NCBI GenBank assembly: GCA_015056765.1
Contig: SVFQ01000019.1
Coordinates: 1-44,897, forward strand
DNA: 44,897 nucleotides
Source: Lachnospiraceae bacterium
Lineage (GTDB): Bacteria; Bacillota; Clostridia; Lachnospirales; Lachnospiraceae
Direction of reading: 5' to 3'
Position numbers and translations under genes: made by a program
Notes under the pieces: generated by a model
What the model saw: the letters and a program-made list of their open reading frames with translations, nothing else
The model's database searches: none
What the model was told of the DNA's origin: nothing
In this document: piece after piece, positions 7,956 through 17,130 of the stretch
Position numbering within the stretch: position 1 is the first letter of the stretch
Layout: the number at the start of each line of letters is the position of its first letter

Positions 7956-9173
7956 TTACTCATCGTCTTCTATCTGCTGCGTGCCAGCGTGTTTCTCATA
8001 AAGAAGGACCACATCTCCCTCTGCCAAGGTCAGCTCGCCTCGTGGAATCAAAGTACGCTTGCCACGTTTTACCATGACAATAAAGGTCTGTCTGGAGATA
8101 TCCAAATCCCGGATTTTCACTCCATTCCATGGGTTTTTAGCGGTAATGGTCTCTTCACGGATTTGGATACTGGTAGCGTTTTTCAGACTTTCTGCTGCCA
8201 AAATCAAACGGTCACCCTGAAGCAAAATCAAATCACCCCTTGGAATTTCCGTATGACCTTTTCGCTCTACCGCTACTATAATAGCCCCTTTGGGAAGGCC
8301 TAGCTCCTTAATGGATTTACCTATCCACTTATCTTTGGATCCGATTTCCAATGTGATAAAATGCACATCATCGTTTTTATGACCACTGCCGATGCGTTTC
8401 AGTCTGGTATACTGCTCCACGAAGCCGGCAGAAATAATACCTGTAGGAATAGCCACTACGCCCACCCCTAAAAAGGTAATAAAAATGCCCATTATGCGGC
8501 CGGCATTGGTCACGGGGAAAATATCTCCATACCCCACCGTTAACAGTGTAGATGCTGCCCACCAAATGCCGGAAAATCCATTTTGGAAAACTTCAGGCTG
8601 TGCTTCATGCTCTAAACTGTACATACCTAAACTGGAAGCCAGAATCAAAACCGCCAAAATGAACACGGAAGATAAAAGCTGTTGTTTCTTTTTGACTAAA
8701 ACTTCCGTAATAACATTCAAAGAATCGTAATAGGCGTTGATTCGAAAGAGCCTCATGATTCTTGCCACGCGGAACATACGGAACGCAGCTGCTCCCGCAG
8801 GGAAAAATACCGGAAGGTAATAGGGCAAAAATGATAGCAAATCAATGACACCTGCAAAGGAAATGAAATACCGGAAAAGCGCCTCAGACTCTGACTTGCT
8901 CGGATACAGATACTTGGCTGTATACATACGAAGCACATAATCAATGGCAAAAAAAGCCACCGTGACTGCTTCAATATTCGCAAAAATCGGCCTGTAGGAA
9001 GTCGCCAGATAGTCAAAGGTATTCAAGAATGCGGCCAGCAGGTTTACAACCAGGGCCACAGTGGAAATCACATCGTATGCCCTGTTTAACGGCTCATCTA
9101 CCACACCTACCGACACCATGCGAAAAAGCTTCTGTCGCAGTATTTCATTTTTACGTTTTGTCTCATCCCTCAT
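7956..9173 (-). CDS. Voltage-gated-type K+ channel with two RCK_C domains
   Basis: Integral membrane potassium channel. The 405-residue product has six predicted membrane segments (about 31-50, 62-82, 103-122, 131-146, 168-186 and 222-245). Segment S4 is arginine-rich (FRMFRVARIMRLFR, 131-144), and the selectivity filter TVGYGD is at 212-217. The cytosolic tail contains two TrkA-C/RCK_C-like units, each with an IPRGD or IPRGE turn, and no NAD-binding RCK_N domain. RCK_C domains of Firmicutes often bind c-di-AMP, so nucleotide gating is possible but inferred. A TTG four codons upstream lies only 2 bases from the GGAA ribosome site, so ATG 9173 is preferred. Confidence 0.9.
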   Translation of the reverse strand: MRDETKRKNEILRQKLFRMVSVGVVDEPLNRAYDVISTVALVVNLLAAFLNTFDYLATSYRPIFANIEAVTVAFFAIDYVLRMYTAKYLYPSKSESEALFRYFISFAGVIDLLSFLPYYLPVFFPAGAAAFRMFRVARIMRLFRINAYYDSLNVITEVLVKKKQQLLSSVFILAVLILASSLGMYSLEHEAQPEVFQNGFSGIWWAASTLLTVGYGDIFPVTNAGRIMGIFITFLGVGVVAIPTGIISAGFVEQYTRLKRIGSGHKNDDVHFITLEIGSKDKWIGKSIKELGLPKGAIIVAVERKGHTEIPRGDLILLQGDRLILAAESLKNATSIQIREETITAKNPWNGVKIRDLDISRQTFIVMVKRGKRTLIPRGELTLAEGDVVLLYEKHAGTQQIEDDE

Positions 9174-9236
9174 AATACAATTCAATTCCTTTTACAATAT
9201 ATCAAGTCGTTCCATCGGCAGGAACCCAAGAAGCAC

Positions 9237-10724
9237 TTACTTAAAAAGCGAGAAGCTTTGGAGATAATCAAAGGCATTTACGTATTTCTCTACCTCTAAG
9301 CCAAGATTCTGTAGCCATGCTTTATGTAGGGTCACTTCCTGCTCCTCATCCATCTCATCAATCTGCAAGAAATCCTGCGGCATAGAAATAGGCTCTTCTC
9401 CGCCCTTTATTTCATAACTACCTGTTATTTTTCCCAATTTTCGACCATCAATGGAAACGCGGCAGTCCCTAATCATGATATTCATGCTTTTGGCCTTTTC
9501 ATGCTCTGCAATATATCCTTCATAGGCCAAGGTATAATCATGGTCCGGTGTGACCACCTCTAAATCAGCCAAATACCCCAGTCCATCCCGCATAAATCCC
9601 ATGGTTCCGGATAAGTCAACAGACTGATTCCTATCGTCATCCTTTTCCTTATGCATGGTAATACTCATGGATTTCATAGGAACTTCATCTCCCATAAAGC
9701 TCATCTGAAAACGAATCATCTGTCCATATACCTGCACAGGTTCCACGGATTCCATATAGCGAATCTTATCCTTCGCATCTAAGGAAATCAAAAGATGCAT
9801 TTCCTCCGGCAAAGGAACCGGGAAAGAATCCATCAGAGGCTCACATCGAAGTACTACATCATAGTCATCGCAAGTGGTCTGCTGATTCTCCTCCATAGGC
9901 ACTTCGCGTCTTACATTCAGATTTGTAACCACCGCGGTATTATAGCACTCTGTCAGTTCCTTTGTATGGGTCAGGACATACTCAATAGGGTTATCGTCCG
10001 GAATCAGCAACGTATAAAAAGGATCCCACTGTGCAGAGATGCCTTCGTGTTTTGTAGCCACCATATCTTCCATAAAGAAAGGAATCTGGAAGTAGGTATT
10101 CTGCGCATCTGCATACATCTGTGCATCTGCCAGTTCCCTGTTCATAACGCTGGCGCTAACCGTAGCACTCAATTTCTGCTTCTCCACATCACGACGAACA
10201 GTTCCATCCAAACCAATGGTAGTATCCTTGATGTAGGTCACAAGATTCATCAAAAGTTCTTTCTCCGCATCCTGGGATAAAGCATCCTTCAACTCCTCCG
10301 TAACAGAATCCTGATCTATGGTGACGCCGGTGACGTTCAAGCTATAGTCAATCTGACAATTACCATTTACCTCTTGATTCCAAATCTCACGGAATCCAAC
10401 CTCTGTCTCCAAAGGACCAATGCACTCAATGAAATCCGTAGTAAACTTGCCCATAGCTTTCACACAAGTCAGCTTATCCTTATTTTCCAGATGATGCAGG
10501 TAAAGGAATAATCCCAGGCCCGCCAGGAATATGATTAGAAGGATGTACCTGATGTGACGCTTCTGCTGAACTGGTGCCGGAATACTTTCGCTAGATTCCC
10601 CTGTTTTGTCTTCCGGAGCTAACTCGTCTTCCCGTTCTACCATGTCATTTGGGATGTCCATTTCGTCAGTTACCATTTTTGTTGTAGTCATCTCTGTTTT
10701 ATCTTCTTTTTTCTTCTCACTCAT
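9237..10724 (-). CDS. Uncharacterised membrane-anchored protein
   Basis: No known family is recognised. With start 10724 the 495-residue product has a highly charged, K/E/T-rich cytosolic N terminus (about 1-55), one membrane helix (about 58-75, ILLIIFLAGLGLFLYLHH) and a large, mostly beta-type extracellular domain of about 400 residues. The domain has few cysteines and no visible catalytic motif. The frame is open further upstream to 10832, but that part runs through the etfA terminator and the end of etfA, so it is not coding. The ribosome site at 10724 is poor; an ATG 11 codons downstream is an alternative. It is probably co-transcribed with the potassium channel gene. Confidence 0.75.
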   Translation of the reverse strand: MSEKKKEDKTEMTTTKMVTDEMDIPNDMVEREDELAPEDKTGESSESIPAPVQQKRHIRYILLIIFLAGLGLFLYLHHLENKDKLTCVKAMGKFTTDFIECIGPLETEVGFREIWNQEVNGNCQIDYSLNVTGVTIDQDSVTEELKDALSQDAEKELLMNLVTYIKDTTIGLDGTVRRDVEKQKLSATVSASVMNRELADAQMYADAQNTYFQIPFFMEDMVATKHEGISAQWDPFYTLLIPDDNPIEYVLTHTKELTECYNTAVVTNLNVRREVPMEENQQTTCDDYDVVLRCEPLMDSFPVPLPEEMHLLISLDAKDKIRYMESVEPVQVYGQMIRFQMSFMGDEVPMKSMSITMHKEKDDDRNQSVDLSGTMGFMRDGLGYLADLEVVTPDHDYTLAYEGYIAEHEKAKSMNIMIRDCRVSIDGRKLGKITGSYEIKGGEEPISMPQDFLQIDEMDEEQEVTLHKAWLQNLGLEVEKYVNAFDYLQSFSLFK

Positions 10725-10766
10725 ACATTTCATTTTATGACAATCGTGGGCTTGCTTCAAGAAAAG

Positions 10767-10794
10767 AAAAAGGCCTCGGCAAAAGCCGAGGCCT
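10767..10794 (-). terminator. Terminator of the butyryl-CoA operon
   Basis: A perfect 10-bp stem (10771-10780 with 10785-10794, AGGCCTCGGC) with loop AAAA in plus orientation is followed on the minus strand by TTTTTCTTTT. It lies 12 bases after etfA. Confidence 0.93.
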
Positions 10795-10806
10795 AAAATG
10801 CATGAA

Positions 10807-11862
10807 TTATGCGGTCTGTCCTTTTTCTTCAAGAGCTTTTTTCACTTTCTCAGTGAGAAGTGGAAGGATCTTGGTAAGGTCACCTACGATACCGTAATCA
10901 GCGACATCGAAGATAGGTGCGGAAGCATCTTTGTTGATAGCAATGATGATATCGGATTCTTCCATACCTGCAACGTGCTGGATAGCACCAGAGATGCCTA
11001 CTGCGAAGTATACGTGAGGACGAACAGTCTTACCTGTCTGTCCTACCTGCTGGTCTTTGCTGGTCCAGCCTGCATCTACTGCAGCACGAGAGCTTGCAAC
11101 TTCACCACCAAGTACATCAGCAAGGTCCTGAAGCATCTGGAAGTTTTCTTTGGAGCCAACTCCACGACCACCGGATACAAGGATCTTAGCAGCGCTGATG
11201 TCTACTGTATCACTTACAAGATTTACAACTTTTTCTACGTCTACGTAGCAGTTGTTCTTTGTGAATCCAGGATTGAACTCGATTACTTCTGCTTTTGCAC
11301 CGGCAATCTTGTCAATCTTCTGCATAACACCAGGACGAACTGTAGCCATCTGAGGACGATTGTCAGGGCAAGCGATAGTAGCGATTGTGTTACCACCGAA
11401 TGCAGGACGAGTCATCAGTAACTGGTTGTGTTTCTGTTCCTGATTTGGCATAGGATTCAGAGGGAAATCACCGATTTCCAGTACAGTACAGTCTGCTGTT
11501 AAACCTGTATGTACTCTAGCGGAGCAACGAGGAGCAAGGTCACGACCGATTGCTGTAGCACCGAACAGTACGATTTCCGGTTTGAATTTGTCGATAATGC
11601 TGCAGATTGCGTGAGCATATGGCTCTGTTCTGTAGATTTCGCATTCCGGATCATCTACAACGATAACTTTATCTGCACCATATTCAGCAAGCTGATCAGC
11701 TAAGGATTTTACATCTTTACCGATAAGCATTGCGGTTACTTCAGTATTTAAATCTTTTGCAAGGTCTTTTGCTTTGCCAAGCAGTTCGAAAGAGATTGTG
11801 GAAATCTTGTTGTCTACCTGCTGAGCGAAGACATAAACGCCCTTATATTCTTCTAAACCCAT
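10807..11862 (-). CDS. etfA: Electron transfer flavoprotein alpha subunit
   Basis: Large subunit of the ETF that serves butyryl-CoA dehydrogenase. In clostridia the Bcd-EtfAB complex bifurcates electrons from NADH to crotonyl-CoA and ferredoxin. The 351-residue protein has a variable N-terminal domain and the C-terminal FAD domain with [41 protein letters not shown] and [20 protein letters not shown]. Length matches EtfA without an extra ferredoxin domain. It follows etfB by 35 bases and ends at a strong terminator. Bifurcation is inferred from context. Confidence 0.97.
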   Translation of the reverse strand: MGLEEYKGVYVFAQQVDNKISTISFELLGKAKDLAKDLNTEVTAMLIGKDVKSLADQLAEYGADKVIVVDDPECEIYRTEPYAHAICSIIDKFKPEIVLFGATAIGRDLAPRCSARVHTGLTADCTVLEIGDFPLNPMPNQEQKHNQLLMTRPAFGGNTIATIACPDNRPQMATVRPGVMQKIDKIAGAKAEVIEFNPGFTKNNCYVDVEKVVNLVSDTVDISAAKILVSGGRGVGSKENFQMLQDLADVLGGEVASSRAAVDAGWTSKDQQVGQTGKTVRPHVYFAVGISGAIQHVAGMEESDIIIAINKDASAPIFDVADYGIVGDLTKILPLLTEKVKKALEEKGQTA

Positions 11863-11897
11863 TATGAGCCTCCTTATTCTTCTTTACTTTGCACTGA

Positions 11898-12683
11898 TTA
11901 GATAACGAATTTCTCTTTCAGTACGTTTGTAATGTAATCTGCTGCTTCTGCTGCACCAAGATCTGCAACTTTTGTACCAGCACCTTTACGAACTTTGTCA
12001 GATGCTTTTGCGATCTTAGTAGGAGAACCTGCAAGACCAAGGTCGGAATCCAATACATCCTTAAGGTCTGCACGGCCCCAAACGGTGATTTCTTTCTGAT
12101 ATGCATCAAAGATTCCACCCGGAGTCATGTAACGAGGCTCGTTTAATTCAGCAAGTGCTGTGATAAGGCAAGGCATTTTTGCTCTTACTACGTGATATCT
12201 GTCTTCGAACTGACGCTCTACTACAACACTGTCGCCTTCCACTTCGATTTTCTGAGCATAGCTGATTACAGGAATGCCAAGGTGTTCGGAAATCTGAGGA
12301 CCAACCTGTGCTGTATCACCATCGATAGCCTGACGGCCTGTGATGATAAGGTCATACTCTAAGTTACGAAGTGCACCGGCAAGTGTAGTGGAGGTAGCCC
12401 AAGTATCAGCACCACCAAGCACACGATCAGTTACAAGAATTGCTTTGTCAGCGCCCATAGCCATAGCTTCACGAAGTACATCTTCTGCCTTAGGAAGACC
12501 CATGGTCAGAACTGTAACTTCTGCGCCGTACTGCTCTTTTAATCTCAGAGCAGCTTCCAAACCTGCTTTGTCATCGTGGTTCATGATGGTTTTCATAGCT
12601 GCACGATCCAAAGATCCGTCTGGTTTGAATTTTACTTCACCTGCTGTATCAGGTACCTGTTTTATACAAACAACAATCTTCAT
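11898..12683 (-). CDS. etfB: Electron transfer flavoprotein beta subunit
   Basis: Small ETF subunit, cytosolic. In bifurcating ETFs it holds the FAD at which NADH electrons are split. The 261-residue protein begins MKIVVCIKQVPDT and has LRLKEQYGAEVTVLTMG, a nucleotide-binding TGRQAIDGDTAQVGPQISE, and the recognition-loop region with PRYMTPGGI. These are family hallmarks. It lies between bcd and etfA, the standard order in butyrate producers, 24 bases after bcd. Confidence 0.97.
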   Translation of the reverse strand: MKIVVCIKQVPDTAGEVKFKPDGSLDRAAMKTIMNHDDKAGLEAALRLKEQYGAEVTVLTMGLPKAEDVLREAMAMGADKAILVTDRVLGGADTWATSTTLAGALRNLEYDLIITGRQAIDGDTAQVGPQISEHLGIPVISYAQKIEVEGDSVVVERQFEDRYHVVRAKMPCLITALAELNEPRYMTPGGIFDAYQKEITVWGRADLKDVLDSDLGLAGSPTKIAKASDKVRKGAGTKVADLGAAEAADYITNVLKEKFVI

Positions 12684-12707
12684 TGTATTTTATCCTTTCT
12701 GTTCTTC

Positions 12708-13862
12708 TTATTTAAGCAGTGCGCCTGCAATTACCATTCTCTGTACTTCGGATGTACCTTCGTAGATTTCGGTAATCTTTGCATCACGCATCATACGCTC
12801 TACATCGTATTCTTTGATGTAACCGTAACCACCGTGTAACTGTACGCATTCTGTAGTAACAGCCATAGCAGTCTCAGCAGCGAATAATTTAGCTTTAGCA
12901 GCTTCAACAGTGTAAACTTTCTGGTTTGCTTTCGCCATTGCTGCTTCATAAACAAGAAGTTTTGCAGCTTCTACTCTGGTAGCCATGTTTGCAATCTGGA
13001 ACTGAGTGTTCTGCTGCATAGCGATGGATTTACCAAACTGTTTTCTTTCTTTGGTGTAGTTGATTGTCAGGTCAAGAGCGCCTTCTGCGATACCAAGTGC
13101 CTGAGCTGCGATACCGATACGACCACCATCCAAAGTGTGCATAGCAATCTTGAAGCCTTCGCCTAACTTACCAAGTAAGTTTTCTTTTGGAATACGGCAA
13201 TCTGTGAAGATCAGTTCGTATGTAGCTGAACCACGGATACCCATCTTGTTTTCTTTGGTACCGAAGGTGAAGCCAGGAGTTCCTTTCTCTACGATGAAAG
13301 CAGAGATAATCTTTTTGGAACGGCCCTTAGCGTCTGTAACAACATCTGTTACAGCGAAGATGATATAGATATCAGCTTCTTTACCGTTGGTGATGAAGCA
13401 TTTGCTTCCGTTTAATACGTACTCATCGCCGTCTAATACAGCTTTGGTCTGCTGTCCCTGAGCATCTGTACCGGCACCTGGCTCGGTAAGACCGAATGCA
13501 CCAAGTTTTTCACCTTTTGCAAGGGGTACTAAGAATTTCTGTTTCTGCTCTTCTGTACCATAGTGCAGAATAGGATCGCAGCAAAGAGAAGAGTGTGCAG
13601 ATACAATAACGCCTGTAGTACCACAAACTTTGGATAATTCTTCTACACACATTACATAGGTAAGAGGGTCGCAACCCTGTCCGCCGTATTCCTTTGGTAC
13701 AGCGATACCCATGAAACCATATTTCTGCATTTTCTCTACAGTTTCTCTAGGGAATCTCTCTGTCTCGTCAATTTCCTGAGCCAGAGGTTTTACTTCTGTT
13801 TCGGCGAAGTTCTTGAAAAGCTGTCTCGCCATTTCATGTTCTTTACTTAACTGAAAGTCCAC
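12708..13862 (-). CDS. bcd: Short-chain (butyryl-CoA) acyl-CoA dehydrogenase
   Basis: FAD enzyme reducing crotonyl-CoA to butyryl-CoA, the energy-conserving step of butyrate formation when complexed with EtfAB. The 384-residue product has [24 protein letters not shown] and the C-terminal signature [20 protein letters not shown]. The catalytic base Glu is at about 368 in IYEGTSE. The start codon is GTG at 13862, set by a strong AGGAGG 8 bases upstream; no in-frame ATG lies nearer. It lies between hbd and etfB. Confidence 0.96.
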   Translation of the reverse strand: MDFQLSKEHEMARQLFKNFAETEVKPLAQEIDETERFPRETVEKMQKYGFMGIAVPKEYGGQGCDPLTYVMCVEELSKVCGTTGVIVSAHSSLCCDPILHYGTEEQKQKFLVPLAKGEKLGAFGLTEPGAGTDAQGQQTKAVLDGDEYVLNGSKCFITNGKEADIYIIFAVTDVVTDAKGRSKKIISAFIVEKGTPGFTFGTKENKMGIRGSATYELIFTDCRIPKENLLGKLGEGFKIAMHTLDGGRIGIAAQALGIAEGALDLTINYTKERKQFGKSIAMQQNTQFQIANMATRVEAAKLLVYEAAMAKANQKVYTVEAAKAKLFAAETAMAVTTECVQLHGGYGYIKEYDVERMMRDAKITEIYEGTSEVQRMVIAGALLK

Positions 13863-13912
13863 TTATGTTACCTCCTAAAATAAACTAAAAGCCATAGGCT
13901 TTGTTTGCTGTA

Positions 13913-14782
13913 TTACTGTTTGTCTACCGGTACCTGTGCACCATCTGCATAGTTGTAGAAACCTTTGCCGGTCTTTCTACCCAGGTTACCACCACGTACC
14001 ATCTTACGGATCAGAGGGCAAGCACGATATTTGCTGTCGCCTGTCTCATTGTAAAGTACATCCATGATTGCAAGACAGATATCAAGGCCAATGAAGTCGC
14101 CCAGTTCAAGAGGTCCCATTGGATGATTTGCACCAAGTTTCATAGCTGCATCGATACCAGCGATATCAGATACACCTTCCATCTTGATGAATGCTGCTTC
14201 ATTGATCATAGGAATCAGTATACGGTTTACTACGAAGCCTGCTGCTTCATTTACCTGTACAGGAGTTTTGCCGATTTCTTCGGAAATTTTCTTAATCTTT
14301 TCTACAGTTTCTGCAGGAGTGTTTACACCTGCGATAACTTCTACAAGTTTCATTCTGTCTGCAGGATTGAAGAAGTGCATACCAATCATAGGACGGGTAA
14401 GACCGTTGCCAATCTCTGTGATAGAAAGAGAAGAAGTGTTGGAAGCAAAGATACATTCAGGTTTGCAGATTTTGTCTAATTCTGCGAATGTGGTTTTCTT
14501 TACATCCATGTTTTCGAATGCTGCTTCTACTACTAAGTCAACATCAGCACAAAGGTCTTCTTTCAGACCTGGAGTGATTTTAGCAAGGATAGCGTCTACT
14601 TTAGACTGCTCCATTTTGCCTTTTTCTACTAATCTTGCATAACCTTTTGCAATTTTGTCTTTGCCGCCTTCAGCGAACTCTTTTTTGATATCGCAAAGAG
14701 CTACTTCGTATCCATCTACAAGAGCAAATGCTTTTGCAATGCCCTGTCCCATAGTACCTGCACCAATAACTGCTACTTTCAT
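13913..14782 (-). CDS. hbd: 3-hydroxybutyryl-CoA dehydrogenase
   Basis: Cytosolic NAD(P)-dependent enzyme reducing acetoacetyl-CoA to (S)-3-hydroxybutyryl-CoA. The 289-residue protein shows the Rossmann GAGTMGQGIA (7-16), ASNTSSLSITEI, GMHFFNPADRMKLVEVI and VNEAAGFVVNRIL, and a C-terminal domain with GLDICLAIMDVLY. Length is typical of bacterial single-function Hbd. It lies 45 bases after crt and 50 bases before bcd. Confidence 0.97.
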   Translation of the reverse strand: MKVAVIGAGTMGQGIAKAFALVDGYEVALCDIKKEFAEGGKDKIAKGYARLVEKGKMEQSKVDAILAKITPGLKEDLCADVDLVVEAAFENMDVKKTTFAELDKICKPECIFASNTSSLSITEIGNGLTRPMIGMHFFNPADRMKLVEVIAGVNTPAETVEKIKKISEEIGKTPVQVNEAAGFVVNRILIPMINEAAFIKMEGVSDIAGIDAAMKLGANHPMGPLELGDFIGLDICLAIMDVLYNETGDSKYRACPLIRKMVRGGNLGRKTGKGFYNYADGAQVPVDKQ

Positions 14783-14827
14783 ATTTATCTCCTTTTCTTC
14801 CCTTTACATAAGGGTTATTCGCTTAGT

Positions 14828-15604
14828 TTAGTTGTTTGTAAAGTTTTTCTCTTTACGTTTTTCAAGGAATGCACCCATGCCTTCTTTCTGGTCGTGGGTT
14901 TCGAAGCAATCACCAAAGAGTTTCTCTTCTAATTCGATTGCTTTATCCATATCCAGGTCAAGACCATCATTGATTGCTTTCTTGCAGTTGCGAACTGCGA
15001 TAGGTGCGTTCATAGTGATACCACCTGCAATCTTCTTTGCAGTTGCCATCAGTTCTTCCTGAGGAACTACCTGGTTTACAAGACCGATTCTGTATGCTTC
15101 GTCAGCTTTGATATTACGAGCGCCGAAAATCATCTGTTTTGCCATGCCAGGTCCAACCAGACGAGCAAGTCTCTGAGTACCACCAAAACCAGGTGTAATG
15201 CCAAGGCCTACTTCAGGCTGACCAAATACTGCATTGTCAGAGCAAATTCTGAAATCACAGCTCATGGAAAGTTCGCAACCACCGCCAAGTGCAAAGCCGT
15301 TTACAGCAGCAATAACAGGGATTGGAAGAGTTTCGATCTGACGGAAGATGTCATTACCTTTCTTACCAAATGCTTCGCCTTCTGCTTTGGTAAGACCGCT
15401 CATTTCGCTGATGTCTGCACCGGCTACGAAGGATTTCTCACCTGCGCCAGTGATGATCAGGCATCTAACTGCATCAAGATCTACACCATCGATAGCTGCT
15501 TTTAAGTCGTCCAGAACTGCAGAATCCAATGCGTTCAAAGACTGTGGTTTGTTAATTGTGACAACGCCTACTGCGCCGTCCTGTTCGTATAAAACAAAGC
15601 TCAT
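14828..15604 (-). CDS. crt: 3-hydroxybutyryl-CoA dehydratase (crotonase)
   Basis: Enoyl-CoA hydratase-fold enzyme converting 3-hydroxybutyryl-CoA to crotonyl-CoA. The 258-residue product has GADISEM (oxyanion region), FALGGGCELSMSCDFRI and the catalytic PEVGLGITPGFGGTQRL segment containing the usual Glu. It is separated from thl by 132 bases that hold a hairpin and an inverted repeat, a larger gap than elsewhere in the operon. An internal promoter or a processing site there is plausible. Confidence 0.96.
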   Translation of the reverse strand: MSFVLYEQDGAVGVVTINKPQSLNALDSAVLDDLKAAIDGVDLDAVRCLIITGAGEKSFVAGADISEMSGLTKAEGEAFGKKGNDIFRQIETLPIPVIAAVNGFALGGGCELSMSCDFRICSDNAVFGQPEVGLGITPGFGGTQRLARLVGPGMAKQMIFGARNIKADEAYRIGLVNQVVPQEELMATAKKIAGGITMNAPIAVRNCKKAINDGLDLDMDKAIELEEKLFGDCFETHDQKEGMGAFLEKRKEKNFTNN

Positions 15605-15627
15605 ATCTTTCTCCTATTTGAATTATC

Positions 15628-15657
15628 CGGAAACCAGATTTTGCAAAATCGTTTCCG
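15628..15657. repeat. Nested palindrome upstream of crt
   Basis: A 14-bp perfect palindrome (GATTTTGCAAAATC, 15637-15650) is nested inside a 7-bp inverted repeat (CGGAAAC/GTTTCCG, 15628-15634 and 15651-15657). No T run follows on either side in a terminator-like way. It may be an operator or an RNA stabiliser at the crt 5' end. Confidence 0.6.
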
Positions 15658-15683
15658 ATAAAATTTTAACAATATAAACGCAG

Positions 15684-15711
15684 AAAATCCCGAGAGCATA
15701 AATGCCCTCGG
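15684..15711 (-). terminator. Weak terminator/attenuator between thl and crt
   Basis: A hairpin with CCGAG/CTCGG, one A-C mismatch, and GCA/TGC above it (15689-15711) is followed on the minus strand by only four T after GA. It lies 26 bases past the thl stop. It could lower transcript levels for the downstream genes relative to thl. Confidence 0.5.
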
Positions 15712-15736
15712 TCATTTCTATAAAAGATGTACTAGA

Positions 15737-16924
15737 TTAGTCTCTTTCAACGATAGTAGCACAACCCATACCACCGCCGATGCAAAGGGTAGCAAGACCT
15801 TTCTTTGCATCTCTTCTCTGCATCTCGTGAAGCAGAGTAACAAGGATACGGCAACCACTTGCTCCAACAGGATGTCCAAGTGCAATTGCGCCACCATTTA
15901 CATTTAACTTAGCAGGATCGAAGCCAAGTTCTTTTGCTACTGCAACAGACTGTGCTGCGAATGCTTCGTTTGCTTCGATTAAGTCCATATCAGCTACTGT
16001 AAGGCCAGCTTTTGCCATAACTTTCTTTGTAGCTGCTACAGGGCCTACACCCATGATAGAAGGATCTACACCGCCAAGTGCACCAGCTACGAAAGTAGCC
16101 ATAGGTTTTACACCAAGCTCTTTTGCTTTTTCTTCGCTCATAACGACAACTGCTGCTGCACCATCATTGATACCGGAAGCATTACCAGCGGTAACTACGC
16201 CGCCTTCTTTCTTACCGGAGCAGCATTTCAGAGCGGAAAGGCTCTCTGCTGTTGTACCAGGACGAGGACCTTCATCTGTATCTACTACGATTGTCTGTTT
16301 TTTGGTTTTTACTTCAACAGGAACGATTTCATCTTTGAATTTGCCTTCAGCCATAGCTTTCTCGCATTTCTGCTGGCTTTCTGCTGCGAAAGCATCCAGC
16401 TCTTCACGAGTTAAGTGCCACTGTTCTGCTACGTTCTCTGCTGTAATCATCATGTGATAGTGATTGAAAGCATCCCATAATGCATCATTTACCATGGTAT
16501 CTACCAGGGTACCATTATTCATACGATAACCAAAACGAGCATTCATAGCTGCGTATGGTGCAAGGGACATATTTTCCATACCACCTGCTACTACGATATC
16601 AGCATCACCAGCTTTGATCATCTGAGCTGCCATATTGACACAGTTCAAACCGGAACCACATACTACGTTTACGGTAACTGCAGGAACTTCTACAGGAAGA
16701 CCTGCTTTGATGGAAGCCTGACGAGCTACGTTCTGACCCTGACCAGCCTGGATTACACAACCCATGTATACGTGATCAACCTGCTCTGGCTTAACACCTG
16801 CTCTGTTTAATGCTTCTTTGATAACGATGGAACCAAGTTCGGTTGCCGGAACTGTGGAAAGAGCTCCGCCCATCTTACCGATTGCTGTACGACATGCACC
16901 AGCTAAAACTACTTTACCTGCCAT
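15737..16924 (-). CDS. thl: Acetyl-CoA acetyltransferase (thiolase)
   Basis: Condenses two acetyl-CoA to acetoacetyl-CoA, the first step towards butyryl-CoA. The 395-residue protein carries the acyl-accepting Cys89 in [24 protein letters not shown], the catalytic His in [11 protein letters not shown] and the C-terminal Cys in CIGGGMGCA. All are intact. It is the first gene of the operon, has a strong AAGGAGG ribosome site and its own promoter, and is separated from crt by a hairpin. Confidence 0.97.
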   Translation of the reverse strand: MAGKVVLAGACRTAIGKMGGALSTVPATELGSIVIKEALNRAGVKPEQVDHVYMGCVIQAGQGQNVARQASIKAGLPVEVPAVTVNVVCGSGLNCVNMAAQMIKAGDADIVVAGGMENMSLAPYAAMNARFGYRMNNGTLVDTMVNDALWDAFNHYHMMITAENVAEQWHLTREELDAFAAESQQKCEKAMAEGKFKDEIVPVEVKTKKQTIVVDTDEGPRPGTTAESLSALKCCSGKKEGGVVTAGNASGINDGAAAVVVMSEEKAKELGVKPMATFVAGALGGVDPSIMGVGPVAATKKVMAKAGLTVADMDLIEANEAFAAQSVAVAKELGFDPAKLNVNGGAIALGHPVGASGCRILVTLLHEMQRRDAKKGLATLCIGGGMGCATIVERD

Positions 16925-16968
16925 TTTTTGAAATCCTCCTTATTTATATGACCATCTTGACAACCCGT

Positions 16969-16994
16969 CCAAACCGCGTATTTACGGCGTTTGG
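16969..16994 (-). other. Hairpin in the thl leader
   Basis: CCAAAC pairs with GTTTGG across 16969-16994 with a further short inner stem. It sits in the predicted 5' leader, about 45 bases before thl. No T run follows, so it is not a terminator; it may stabilise the message. Confidence 0.45.
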
Positions 16995-17000
16995 AAAAGA

Positions 17001-17057
17001 TTGTTATTTTTTTGTCATTGCAAGTTTAATTCTACCATAGGGGCATTTCTTTTGCAA
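17001..17057 (-). promoter_or_regulatory. thl operon promoter with possible Rex-like site
   Basis: Minus strand -35 TTGCAA (17052-17057), 17-bp spacer, -10 TAGAAT (17029-17034), start near 17022. Directly downstream, 17001-17018 (plus strand TTGTTATTTTTTTGTCAT) matches the 18-bp Rex pattern TTGTTAANNNNTTAACAA at 10 of 14 fixed positions, with one half site at 6 of 7. Rex, the NADH-sensing repressor, controls this operon in other clostridia. The promoter is well supported; the Rex site is tentative. Confidence 0.6.
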
Positions 17058-17078
17058 TGTGTTCTCCGAAATTTCTTC

Positions 17079-17111
17079 AAAAAAACCGATGCGTAGGCAC
17101 CTACGCACCGG
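17079..17111 (-). terminator. Terminator of the chemoreceptor gene
   Basis: An 11-bp stem with one mismatch (17086-17096 with 17101-17111) and a 4-base loop is followed on the minus strand by seven T (17079-17085). It is 20 bases past the gene. Confidence 0.9.
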
Positions 17112-17130
17112 CCTTTCTCTGAAACGTTCT

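Noticed and set aside
10725..10832. N-terminal extension of the 495-residue membrane protein
   Set aside because: It would be coded by the etfA terminator and the last codons of etfA in another frame.
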